Shown in pieces: positions 1 through 5,586 of a DNA stretch of 9,585 bases. The translations under genes and the position numbers were made by a program. Origin of the DNA: JBNJEM01 sp051745935 (GTDB taxonomy: Bacteria; Planctomycetota; Planctomycetia; Pirellulales; Pirellulaceae); the NCBI GenBank assembly GCA_051745935.1, contig JBNJEM010000284.1, positions 1-9,585 of the forward strand, in the 5' to 3' direction. Numbering within the stretch: position 1 is the first letter of the stretch; each line of letters opens with the position of its first letter. Under the pieces are notes generated by a model, which worked only from the letters and a program-made list of their open reading frames with translations, was not told the origin of the DNA and did no database searches.

Positions 1-306
1 AACGCATGAAACGCAAGCGACCCGGCTTGTACTCTCTCCGTCTTTCCTCATCCGTGGGTCCGTTCTGCCATCCGTGGGCCTATCATGATATCTAAAGCAT
101 GAAACGCAAGCGACCCGGCTTGTACTCTCTCCGTCTTTCCTCATCCGTGGGTCCGTTCTGCCATCCGTGGGCCTATCATGATATCTAAAGCACCAGCGAT
201 CATCGTCGTGCCCTGGTCGCGAAATCTTCCACTCTTCAATCAAGCACGCGCGACAAACTCGGGACAACCCACTTGTTCTATTTTGTCCGATTTTCGGGTT
301 TGTCAT
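1..306 (-). CDS. Possible hypothetical protein, open at the left edge; may be spurious
   Basis: On the minus strand one frame has no stop from about position 447 to the window edge. The best start is ATG at 306, preceded by an AAGG core (314-317) 7 nt upstream. A GTG at 420 would add 38 residues but has no visible ribosome binding site. The product begins MTNPKIGQNRTSG, has a C-x2-C (CRAC) near residue 18, and then enters the 93-bp tandem repeat. There it reads as a 31-residue unit repeated twice, rich in Arg, Asp and Cys (it includes RYHDRPTDGRTDPRMRK). It would be divergent from rplU. I recognise no family. The composition resembles spurious translation of a noncoding repeat, so its status as a gene is weak. 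Confidence 0.2.
   Translation of the reverse strand, partial: MTNPKIGQNRTSGLSRVCRACLIEEWKISRPGHDDDRWCFRYHDRPTDGRTDPRMRKDGESTSRVACVSCFRYHDRPTDGRTDPRMRKDGESTSRVACVSCV
4..192. repeat. Perfect 93-bp tandem duplication
   Basis: Two adjacent copies (4-96 and 97-189) are identical as read, and the first three bases of a third copy follow at 190-192. Each unit holds a 10-bp palindrome, TATCATGATA (81-90 and 174-183), and two CATCCGTGGG words 20 bp apart (49-58 and 69-78 in copy 1). The period is a multiple of three, so a reading frame survives the duplication. On the plus strand each copy carries the same 29-codon ATG-to-TAA frame (6-95 and 99-188). On the minus strand one frame stays open through both copies. 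Identity this complete implies a recent duplication or active homogenisation. An intergenic dispersed repeat is my favoured reading; a repeat-bearing protein is the alternative. Confidence 0.95.
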
Positions 307-409
307 CAGCCCACCTTCGGCCTCTTTCGCCTTGGCTTCAACACCCGCGAGGCGCAACAGAATAGGGTACCGGGACTTAGAGTTTTTCCTCGTCCCGGCC
401 CGGCCCCCC

Positions 410-438
410 TCGACGAACACCCCGAAATGGGTTAGACT
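410..438 (+). promoter_or_regulatory. Possible sigma70-type promoter of rplU
   Basis: A -35-like TCGACG (410-415) and a -10-like TAGACT (433-438) are separated by 17 bp; each matches four of six consensus bases. Transcription would start near 445, leaving a leader of about 40 nt before rplU. Position supports the call; the motif quality is only moderate. Confidence 0.3.
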
Positions 439-484
439 GTTGAGTTTTCAGGTCTGGCAAATCACCATCAGGGATCAGCGTGCC

Positions 485-817
485 ATGTATGCGATTATTG
501 TCGATGGCGGTAAACAGTTCAGGGTCGAAGAAGGTCAATCCGTGGACATCGATTATCGCGAAGCCGTCACGAAAGGGGACGAACTGGAATTTGACCGCGT
601 GTTGGCTGTCGCCGGGGACCAAGGGCTCGCGGTGGGACGCCCCGCCGTGGACGGGGCTAAAGTCACGGCCGAGGTGCTCGGGGTTGAACAAGGTCCGAAA
701 ATCCACGTCCAGAAACTCCGGCGACGCAAGAAATATCGCCCGCGAACCGGTCATCGGCAGCTGTACACGCGGGTCCGTATTAGCAAGATCGAAAGCCAGC
801 CGGCCGAAGATCAATAA
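485..817 (+). CDS. rplU: 50S ribosomal protein L21
   Basis: The 110-residue product is a full-length bacterial L21, which binds 23S rRNA in the large ribosomal subunit. It begins MYAIIVDGGKQFRVEEGQ, the family's N-terminal signature. The basic RNA-binding C-terminal block is also present: KIHVQKLRRRKKYRPRTGHR at about residues 75-94, then QLYTRVRISKI. The length agrees with the usual 100-110 residues. The frame is open further upstream (from 332), but the ATG at 485 is chosen because homology begins exactly there and an AGGGA (470-474) sits 10 nt upstream. In most bacteria rpmA (L27) follows directly; here no L27 signature is seen downstream and 868 bp without a confident gene follow. The identification is secure. 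Confidence 0.97.
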   Translation: MYAIIVDGGKQFRVEEGQSVDIDYREAVTKGDELEFDRVLAVAGDQGLAVGRPAVDGAKVTAEVLGVEQGPKIHVQKLRRRKKYRPRTGHRQLYTRVRISKIESQPAEDQ

Positions 818-847
818 GCGGCTCGCCAATCTTTGTTTTGTCTGCTG

Positions 848-877
848 AGCGCGCCATCTCGTCTGTCAGGGTGCGCT
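848..877 (+). terminator. Hairpin after rplU, possible terminator
   Basis: AGCGCGCC (848-855) pairs with GGTGCGCT (870-877) as an 8-bp stem including one G-U pair, around a 14-nt loop. It lies 30 nt past the rplU stop. No T-tract follows, so it is not a canonical intrinsic terminator; position is the main argument. Confidence 0.35.
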
Positions 878-1080
878 GCGACGGTGAACCAACGGGGCGG
901 AACAGATGCCAACCCCTTGGCGGCGCGAGGCTGTTGGCGCTTTAAGGGTTTCACCGAGCCAGCCCCGGATCAGCGGAGCTGGACTTACGCATCCAGCGGG
1001 TGCCGTCTCTCTTTCCAACGGCGGGACCTCCATTGCCCCCCCCTAGTTAGAGGCACGCCCGTTCCCGACCGCTCGTTAAC

Positions 1081-1119
1081 CTTCCGCCAAAGTTTTTTGC
1101 TCAAAAAGTGCTTCCGCCA
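1081..1119. repeat. 9-bp direct repeat flanking an A/T inverted repeat
   Basis: CTTCCGCCA occurs at 1081-1089 and again at 1111-1119, exactly 30 bp apart. Between the copies is TTTTTTGCTCAAAAA, a short inverted repeat of T and A runs. A spacing near three helical turns would suit two protein-binding sites on one DNA face, but no known motif is recognised. Confidence 0.55.
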
Positions 1120-1139
1120 GTCGAGAGCTATGCGTTAGG

Positions 1140-1234
1140 CCGGCGGTTTCCCGTAAGTCTTTGCGCCGGAACGAGTTCGTGTTACGCTAGCAGTGCTGGC
1201 ATCACCTGATGTCGAAAGACCTGTCGTGGCGTAA
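1140..1234. other. Cluster of stem-loops, candidate structured RNA
   Basis: CCGGCG (1140-1145) pairs perfectly with CGCCGG (1164-1169). Further on, TTACGC (1182-1187) pairs with GCGTAA (1229-1234) and encloses three small hairpins: GCTAGC/GCTGGC (1186-1200, partly competing with the outer stem), CATC/GATG (1200-1211), and GTC-GAAA-GAC (1211-1220) with a GAAA tetraloop. The arrangement resembles a branched RNA, but GC-rich DNA often forms such stems by chance and no known RNA family is recognised. Confidence 0.25.
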
Positions 1235-1277
1235 ACCGTTGCAGGCTGGGCACCTACGATCGAAGTGCGGGGCCTGA

Positions 1278-1305
1278 TTGACTCGCGACTTCAAATCGGT
1301 ACACT
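1278..1305 (+). promoter_or_regulatory. Sigma70-like promoter upstream of nrdJ
   Basis: TTGACT (1278-1283, five of six -35 consensus bases) and TACACT (1300-1305, four of six -10 bases) are 16 bp apart. The predicted start is near 1312, placing two NrdR-like operators directly on the initially transcribed region. The nrdJ leader would be about 374 nt. The operator context makes this more credible than its motif scores alone. Confidence 0.45.
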
Positions 1306-1314
1306 CGGTTCTTT

Positions 1315-1361
1315 GTGCCAGATGTTGTAGAGTTTTCAGCAATTGGTACAATATATGGTAG
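1315..1361 (+). promoter_or_regulatory. Tandem NrdR boxes upstream of nrdJ
   Basis: NrdR is the ATP/dATP-sensing repressor of ribonucleotide reductase genes; it binds paired 16-bp boxes of the type acaCwAtATaTwGtgt. The right box (1346-1361) has the core CAATATATGGT, which matches 10 of 11 core positions. The left box (1315-1330) has the core CCAGATGTTGT, matching 8 of 11. They are offset by exactly 31 bp, the three-turn spacing known for NrdR pairs. They lie just downstream of the predicted promoter and ahead of a ribonucleotide reductase gene, which is the right target. No nrdR gene is in the window. Confidence 0.65.
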
Positions 1362-1685
1362 CCTCAACATGAGCCTTGTTTGCGCTGTTTGCCCACTTTT
1401 TCACGAACGGAATGGGCCGGGGCCCGGCGGACCCTTATATGCCCTCTCCGCCAAAAAACGCGAGCCCGTTGGCGGTTTTGCGCTTGGCCGAAGCGACCGG
1501 GAGCGGGGCACGGGGGGGGCGTCTGGTGATTCGCGGCCTGGGATTCCGGGCCCGGCATCGGGGCGTTGAACACGCGTTAAAGAAGGTGATTGCGATGGGC
1601 TGATACTGTATTTTTGTATAGTCTTTAGTCCAGTTTTGCCCGCTTTCAAGAAGGCGAACGGATTCACGACAGAAGGAGCTGAACC
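1362..1685 (+). other. Long nrdJ leader; holds a doubtful small ORF
   Basis: This stretch separates the NrdR boxes from nrdJ. One frame (1376-1603, TTG start, 75 codons) has fairly high GC at third positions and ends GVEHALKKVIAMG, but it has no ribosome binding site and no family I recognise; a rival frame covers most of the same DNA. The stretch includes a GC hairpin GCCGG/CCGGC (about 1416-1428), a G8 run near 1512, and the palindrome CCGGGCCCGG (1546-1555). I see no cobalamin riboswitch box, although the enzyme downstream needs cobalamin. A strong ribosome binding site, AGAAGGAG (1671-1678), ends the region. Confidence 0.5.
1604..1623. promoter_or_regulatory. Imperfect palindrome resembling an SOS (LexA) box
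   Basis: CTGT and ATAG flank eight T-rich bases (1606-1621) inside TACTGTATTTTTGTATAGTC. This matches 15 of 20 positions of the enterobacterial LexA operator, whose half-sites are CTGT and ACAG. It lies 62 bp before nrdJ, and ribonucleotide reductase is a plausible DNA-damage target. LexA motifs differ between phyla, so the resemblance may be accidental. The sequence can also form a short hairpin. Confidence 0.2.
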
Positions 1686-4670
1686 ATGGCGAGTGTAGGG
1701 TTTGACAGCGGTCAGTTGCAGGGATCTTCGTCCAACGGGGCTCGGCCCACGAATCGGGGGTTGCAAATCACGTCCCAGTTTTGTTCTCCGGACGTGTCGG
1801 ATCCGTTCGACACGGTGCAATGGGAGCGGCGTCGGGCGAGGATCAAGGACGAGAATGGGGGGATGTTATTTGAGCAGGAGGAGTGCGAGGTCCCGGCCCA
1901 ATGGAGCCAGTTGGCAACCAACGTGGTGGTCAGCAAGTACTTTTTCGGGGAGAACGGAACGTCGGAGCGGGAAGTCAGTGTCCGGCAGCTCATCCACCGG
2001 GTGGCGCGCACGATCACGGATTGGGGCGTGGCGGACGGTTACTTCCGCAGTGTGCAGGATGGCGAGCGATTCTATCGTGACCTCTCCTGGCTCTGCCTTC
2101 ATCAATATGGTTCGTTCAATTCACCGGTTTGGTTCAACACGGGGTTGTACCATCAATACGGGGTGAGAGGGGGGGCCTGCAATTGGCATTGGGATCCGCG
2201 AACCTCGGCGGCCGTCCAGACGGAGAACCCGTACGAATATCCCCAGTGTTCGGCCTGTTTCATTCAAAGCGTGGGGGACAACATGGAGGACATCATGGCC
2301 TTGGCCACGAGCGAGGCGATGTTGTTCAAGTTTGGCTCCGGGACCGGAACTGATCTCTCCACGATCCGCTCGCATCGCGAGAAGTTATCCGGAGGCGGCT
2401 CTCCTTCGGGTCCGCTTTCCTTCATGCGGGTTTATGATCAGATCGCGGCGGTCGTGAAGTCGGGGGGGAAAACCCGCCGGGCCGCGAAAATGCAGTCGCT
2501 GAAGGTTTGGCATCCGGACATTTTGGAGTTCATTGAGTGCAAGTGGAAGGAGGAGCAGAAAGCGCGGGTATTGATTGAAAAGGGCAACTACGACGCGGAC
2601 TTCAACGGCGAGGCCTACAGTTCGATCCTGTTTCAGAACGCGAATCTTTCGGTCCGGCTGACCGACGAATTCATGGAGACGGTTCGGGACAATGGCCAGT
2701 GGTTGACGCGTTGGGTCACGGATGAGCATCAGGTGGGGCCCGAACACAACGCGGCGGATTTGCTGAATCGGATGGCCAAGTGCGCCTGGCACTGTGGGGA
2801 CCCGGGCGTGCAATATGACACGACGATCAACCGCTGGCACACGTGTCCCAATTCCGGCCGCATTAACGCCAGCAATCCATGTTCCGAGTACATGTTCCTG
2901 GACGACACGGCCTGCAATCTAGCCAGCATCAACTTGATGAAATTCTGTCGCGAAGACGGAACGTTCGAGGTGGAACGGTTCGCGGCGGCGTGCCGCGTTT
3001 TCTTGTTGGCCCAGGAAATCCTGGTGGATCACGCCAGCTATCCCACTGGCAAGATCGCGGCCAACAGCCACTCCTATCGTCCCTTGGGCCTGGGCTATTC
3101 GAACCTGGGCAGCTTGATCATGACCAACGGTTTGCCATACGACTCCGACGCGGCCCGCGGCCTTTGTGGCGCCGTGACGGCGCTGTTGCATGCCGCGGCG
3201 AATCGGACCAGCGCCGAGTTGGCGTCGGTGATGGGGCCCTTTGAGCAATTTGACGCCAATCGCGAGCCGATGTTGCGAGTGATGCAAATGCACCGCGACC
3301 AGGTCGAGCGGATCGACGACAATGGCCCGGCTTACCTGAAGGACGCCGCTCGTTCGTCATGGGATGAAGTGTTGGCGTTAGGTCGGCGGCATGGGTTCCG
3401 CAATGCTCAAACGACGGTACTGGCCCCCACCGGTACGATCAGCTTCATGATGGACTGTGACACCACGGGCATTGAACCGGACATCGCGCTGGTCAAGTAC
3501 AAGCAGCTGGCTGGCGGCGGATCCATGAAAATCGTAAACCAATTGGTGCCCCGTGGCTTGCGGAGCCTCGGATACGACGAGGCTCAAATCGCCGAGATCA
3601 AGGATCATATCGCGGCCCATGACACCATCGAAGGCGCGCCCCACCTGGAAGAGGCGCATTTGCCGGTCTTCGATTGTGCCTTCCAACCCGCCAACGGCAA
3701 ACGCAGCATTGAATGGGCGGCGCATGTCCGCATGATGGCGGCCGCGCAGCCCTTCCTTTCCGGAGCCATTTCCAAGACGGTCAACATGCCCAAGGAATCG
3801 ACGGCCGAGGACATCGCGGAAGCCTATCGCTGGGGTTGGGAAATGGGGCTGAAAGCCTTGGCGATCTATCGTGACGGATCCAAACAAAGTCAGCCGCTCA
3901 CGACGCAATCCAAATCGCGGAAGGCGGAGGAAAGCGACAAGACTTTGGCGGCGCGCCCGAAACGAGAACGGCTGCCCGACACACGCCACTCGTTGACTCA
4001 CAAGTTCGACGTGGGAGGCCATGAAGGGTACATCAACGTCGGCTTGTATCCGGATGGGCGTCCCGGTGAACTCTTCTTGACCATGGCCAAGGAAGGGAGT
4101 ACGGTAGGGGGATTGATGGATGCCTTTGGAACGGCCATTTCAATGAGTCTCCAATATGGCGTCCCCTTGGAAGTGCTGGTCAACAAGTTCTCCCACATGC
4201 GTTTCGAGCCGATGGGACACACGTCCAATCCGGATATTCGCATTGCCAAGAGCGTGGTGGACTACATTTTCCGCTGGCTGGGCAACACCTTCCTGCCGGG
4301 CTTTCGAGAAGCCAGCCTCGGCTTGCCACCAGGCGGGGCGGAGGACCAGGAAGAGGAGGAGAAAACGGACGAGCCCAATGCCAAACGGACGGCGGCACGG
4401 ATGGATTCGAATCCCGCCGACGGTGGATCCGCCACGGCCCAGCACCCCTCCAACGCCAACGGAAATGGCAAAGTCGACTATGCGAGCTTGGAACGGGCGG
4501 GGGTATCGGTGAAAGGTGATCAGAGCCCCGGCACGGCGAACACCCCCAGTGACCAGTTCGCTCAGTTCCAAAGCGACGCGCCCAGTTGCGATATGTGTGG
4601 CTCGATCACGGTACGAAACGGGAATTGCTATCTTTGCTATAACTGTGGCAATAGCATGGGCTGCTCGTAA
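1686..4670 (+). CDS. nrdJ: Adenosylcobalamin-dependent (class II) ribonucleotide reductase
   Basis: The 994-residue enzyme reduces ribonucleotides to deoxyribonucleotides in the cytoplasm, using coenzyme B12 to form its thiyl radical. No oxygen and no separate radical subunit are needed. The 10-stranded-barrel catalytic core spans about residues 75-735. NPCSE (397-401) carries the thiyl-radical cysteine C399. C191 (in CSACFIQS) and C410 fit the redox pair, C410 lying 11 residues after C399 as in other NrdJ enzymes. LAPTGTIS (579-586) is the conserved glycyl/phosphate-binding loop region, and MPKEST (701-706) is also typical. Residues about 775-875 form the TSCPD domain. An acidic, Gln/Asn/Ser-rich linker (about 880-965) leads to a tail with C968, C971, C981, C984, C987 and C993, which should re-reduce the active site. 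The start is fixed by AGAAGGAG seven nt upstream. Tandem NrdR boxes upstream imply repression when dATP is ample. The frame is intact. Confidence 0.97.
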   Translation: MASVGFDSGQLQGSSSNGARPTNRGLQITSQFCSPDVSDPFDTVQWERRRARIKDENGGMLFEQEECEVPAQWSQLATNVVVSKYFFGENGTSEREVSVRQLIHRVARTITDWGVADGYFRSVQDGERFYRDLSWLCLHQYGSFNSPVWFNTGLYHQYGVRGGACNWHWDPRTSAAVQTENPYEYPQCSACFIQSVGDNMEDIMALATSEAMLFKFGSGTGTDLSTIRSHREKLSGGGSPSGPLSFMRVYDQIAAVVKSGGKTRRAAKMQSLKVWHPDILEFIECKWKEEQKARVLIEKGNYDADFNGEAYSSILFQNANLSVRLTDEFMETVRDNGQWLTRWVTDEHQVGPEHNAADLLNRMAKCAWHCGDPGVQYDTTINRWHTCPNSGRINASNPCSEYMFLDDTACNLASINLMKFCREDGTFEVERFAAACRVFLLAQEILVDHASYPTGKIAANSHSYRPLGLGYSNLGSLIMTNGLPYDSDAARGLCGAVTALLHAAANRTSAELASVMGPFEQFDANREPMLRVMQMHRDQVERIDDNGPAYLKDAARSSWDEVLALGRRHGFRNAQTTVLAPTGTISFMMDCDTTGIEPDIALVKYKQLAGGGSMKIVNQLVPRGLRSLGYDEAQIAEIKDHIAAHDTIEGAPHLEEAHLPVFDCAFQPANGKRSIEWAAHVRMMAAAQPFLSGAISKTVNMPKESTAEDIAEAYRWGWEMGLKALAIYRDGSKQSQPLTTQSKSRKAEESDKTLAARPKRERLPDTRHSLTHKFDVGGHEGYINVGLYPDGRPGELFLTMAKEGSTVGGLMDAFGTAISMSLQYGVPLEVLVNKFSHMRFEPMGHTSNPDIRIAKSVVDYIFRWLGNTFLPGFREASLGLPPGGAEDQEEEEKTDEPNAKRTAARMDSNPADGGSATAQHPSNANGNGKVDYASLERAGVSVKGDQSPGTANTPSDQFAQFQSDAPSCDMCGSITVRNGNCYLCYNCGNSMGCS

Positions 4671-4693
4671 ACCATGTTCAAGATCAACGGGCC

Positions 4694-4712
4694 CGAACCC
4701 CCTCGGGGTTCG
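4694..4712 (+). terminator. Hairpin after nrdJ, likely transcription terminator
   Basis: CGAACCCC (4694-4701) and GGGGTTCG (4705-4712) form a perfect 8-bp stem with a CTC loop, 23 nt past the nrdJ stop. No T-run follows. The strong stem and its place between convergent genes favour termination. Confidence 0.5.
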
Positions 4713-4838
4713 ATTGGGGCGTCGTCGTGTGGCCGCGGCGATGCCCTTTTTTCGGTCCAGGAGGCATTGAAGACGAGTTTCGGGGAAAGTAACGGTCCCG
4801 CGTAGGGAACCGGGAACCGCTAATGGCCTCCCCTTAAC

Positions 4839-4853
4839 GCGGGCTTCGCCCGC
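4839..4853 (-). terminator. GC hairpin after dgkA, possible shared terminator
   Basis: GCGGGC (4839-4844) and GCCCGC (4848-4853) pair around a TTC loop. It lies 35 bp past the dgkA stop in the direction of dgkA transcription and could also stop read-through from nrdJ. There is no clear T-tract on either strand. Confidence 0.4.
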
Positions 4854-4887
4854 AACCCAAGAGCTCGGAGGGCAGAGGTCGCCTCCA

Positions 4888-5256
4888 TCAGAGCATGGCC
4901 GCGGCCATGACGATACTCCCCACCAGCGCCGCGCCGATGGCGGCCACGAGGACGGCTCCGCTGGCCAAATCCAGAGCGTCTCGCAAGTGCGGGTGGTACT
5001 CAACGTCTATCGCTTTCGCCATCACTTCCAGCGATGTGTTGAACATTTCGGCGACCAGGACCGTCACCACGCACAACAGCAAGATACACCATTGCCAGGC
5101 GGCGAGTCGCGCCAGTGCGGCCATGCCGCTTACGGCGATCGCGCAAACGAGATGGACCTGGAAACTGTTCTGGCTGCGTGCCCCAATACCCACGCCTCGA
5201 AAGGCATCGCGAAATTTCTCGGGCCACGATCGCGATTTCACGGAAGGAGACTCCAT
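4888..5256 (-). CDS. dgkA: Diacylglycerol kinase-family integral membrane lipid kinase
   Basis: The 122-residue inner-membrane protein phosphorylates a lipid alcohol with ATP: diacylglycerol in Gram-negatives, undecaprenol in many Gram-positives. The substrate here cannot be told from sequence. The catalytic signature is E70-MFN-T-S-L-E77 (AEMFNTSLEVMAKAID), matching E69/N72/E76 of the E. coli enzyme, followed by DLASGAVLVAA with D97. Three hydrophobic helices lie at about 36-50, 54-69 and 98-120. The N-terminal amphipathic part (WPEKFRDAFRGVGIGARSQN) is typical, but the position of the usual first-helix glutamate (gEkNf in relatives) appears to be Ser/Gln. The frame is open upstream; the ATG at 5256 is chosen because homology starts there and GGAG (5266-5269) is 9 nt away. 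It converges on nrdJ. Confidence 0.93.
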   Translation of the reverse strand: MESPSVKSRSWPEKFRDAFRGVGIGARSQNSFQVHLVCAIAVSGMAALARLAAWQWCILLLCVVTVLVAEMFNTSLEVMAKAIDVEYHPHLRDALDLASGAVLVAAIGAALVGSIVMAAAML

Positions 5257-5586
5257 GGTGGTACGCTCCGTTTCAGTAGGCGGTGCTCTGTTTTTTCGAT
5301 CGCCTCCCGGAAGACGTATGATGATCGTCCGGGACACGCGCTTTAGCCGGTAACAAATCCCGGTTTCCCGCTTCCAATGCTTGATTGATGAAAGGAGACC
5401 GCAATGGTTTTGTTGGGGCTTTTTCAAGGACGTTTGCCATGTCCCTAGCGGCCGGGGGCTCGACCGCGTGCACGGCACCTTGATCATTCCCGCTGACCAC
5501 CATGATAGGCTCTGGATCACCGGAAATGACAGCCGGCTTGAGTCAAGGTTCCATTGCCCAGTGGCCTCGACCTGGTGCCAGGCCCC
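5257..5586. other. Intergenic region between dgkA and the LptD-like gene
   Basis: No convincing gene is seen. It contains one copy of a 32-bp dispersed repeat (5343-5374). A plus-strand AAAGGAG (5391-5397) precedes an ATG that opens only 14 codons (5404-5448). A minus-strand frame (5273-5503) lacks a ribosome binding site. An imperfect inverted repeat, GGCCT...AGGCC (about 5562-5585), lies just past the LptD-like stop and might aid termination. Confidence 0.55.
5343..5374 (-). repeat. Dispersed short repeat, copy A
   Basis: Read on the minus strand, the unit begins GAAGCGGGAA, continues through CCGG, and ends TTTGTTACCGGCTAA. It matches copy B (8935-8965, plus strand) at 29 of 32 aligned positions, with one substitution and one two-for-one difference. 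Each copy can fold around CCGG...CCGG. Here it lies 86 bp upstream of dgkA. Its nature is unknown: mobile remnant, processed hairpin or regulatory element. Confidence 0.8.

Larger units (their letters stand above)
878..1277. other. Intergenic region with no convincing gene; contains repeats and stem-loops
   Basis: No frame on either strand here has a good start, ribosome binding site and protein-like composition. It contains a C8 run (1036-1043), a 9-bp direct repeat 30 bp apart (1081-1119) and a cluster of stem-loops (1140-1234). I looked for RNase P RNA, tmRNA, SRP RNA and tRNA signatures by eye and found none. Confidence 0.6.

Noticed and set aside
178..435. 85-codon plus-strand frame before rplU
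   Set aside because: No ribosome binding site, unlike any family, starts inside the tandem repeat and covers the likely rplU promoter.
332..484. N-terminal extension of rplU
   Set aside because: The frame is open but L21 homology starts at the ATG at 485, which has an AGGGA upstream.
1205..1226. Hammerhead ribozyme core (CTGATG, GAAA, GTC)
   Set aside because: The CTGATGA box has T at its last position, stem II is missing, and the base after GAAA cannot pair correctly with the would-be cleavage triplet.
1627..1652. Possible third, degraded copy of the 32-bp dispersed repeat
   Set aside because: Only the end words (CTTTAG and CCCGCTTTC) resemble it; the middle is missing, so similarity is not above chance.
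1312..1685. Cobalamin riboswitch in the nrdJ leader
   Set aside because: Sought because the enzyme uses B12, but no B12-box or conserved core sequence is visible.
3378..4022. 214-codon minus-strand frame
   Set aside because: Antisense to the conserved catalytic and TSCPD region of nrdJ; no recognisable protein features.
4680..4770. tRNA-like GGTTCGATT near nrdJ's end
   Set aside because: The bases form the nrdJ hairpin; no T-arm stem, anticodon arm or acceptor stem can be drawn.
5404..5448. 14-codon peptide with a good AAAGGAG ribosome binding site
   Set aside because: It is on the plus strand with no plus-strand gene downstream, and there is no amino acid run typical of an attenuator peptide.
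5273..5503. 76-codon minus-strand frame upstream of dgkA
   Set aside because: No ribosome binding site, and it contains the dispersed repeat; it ends 17 bp before dgkA but has no protein-like features.
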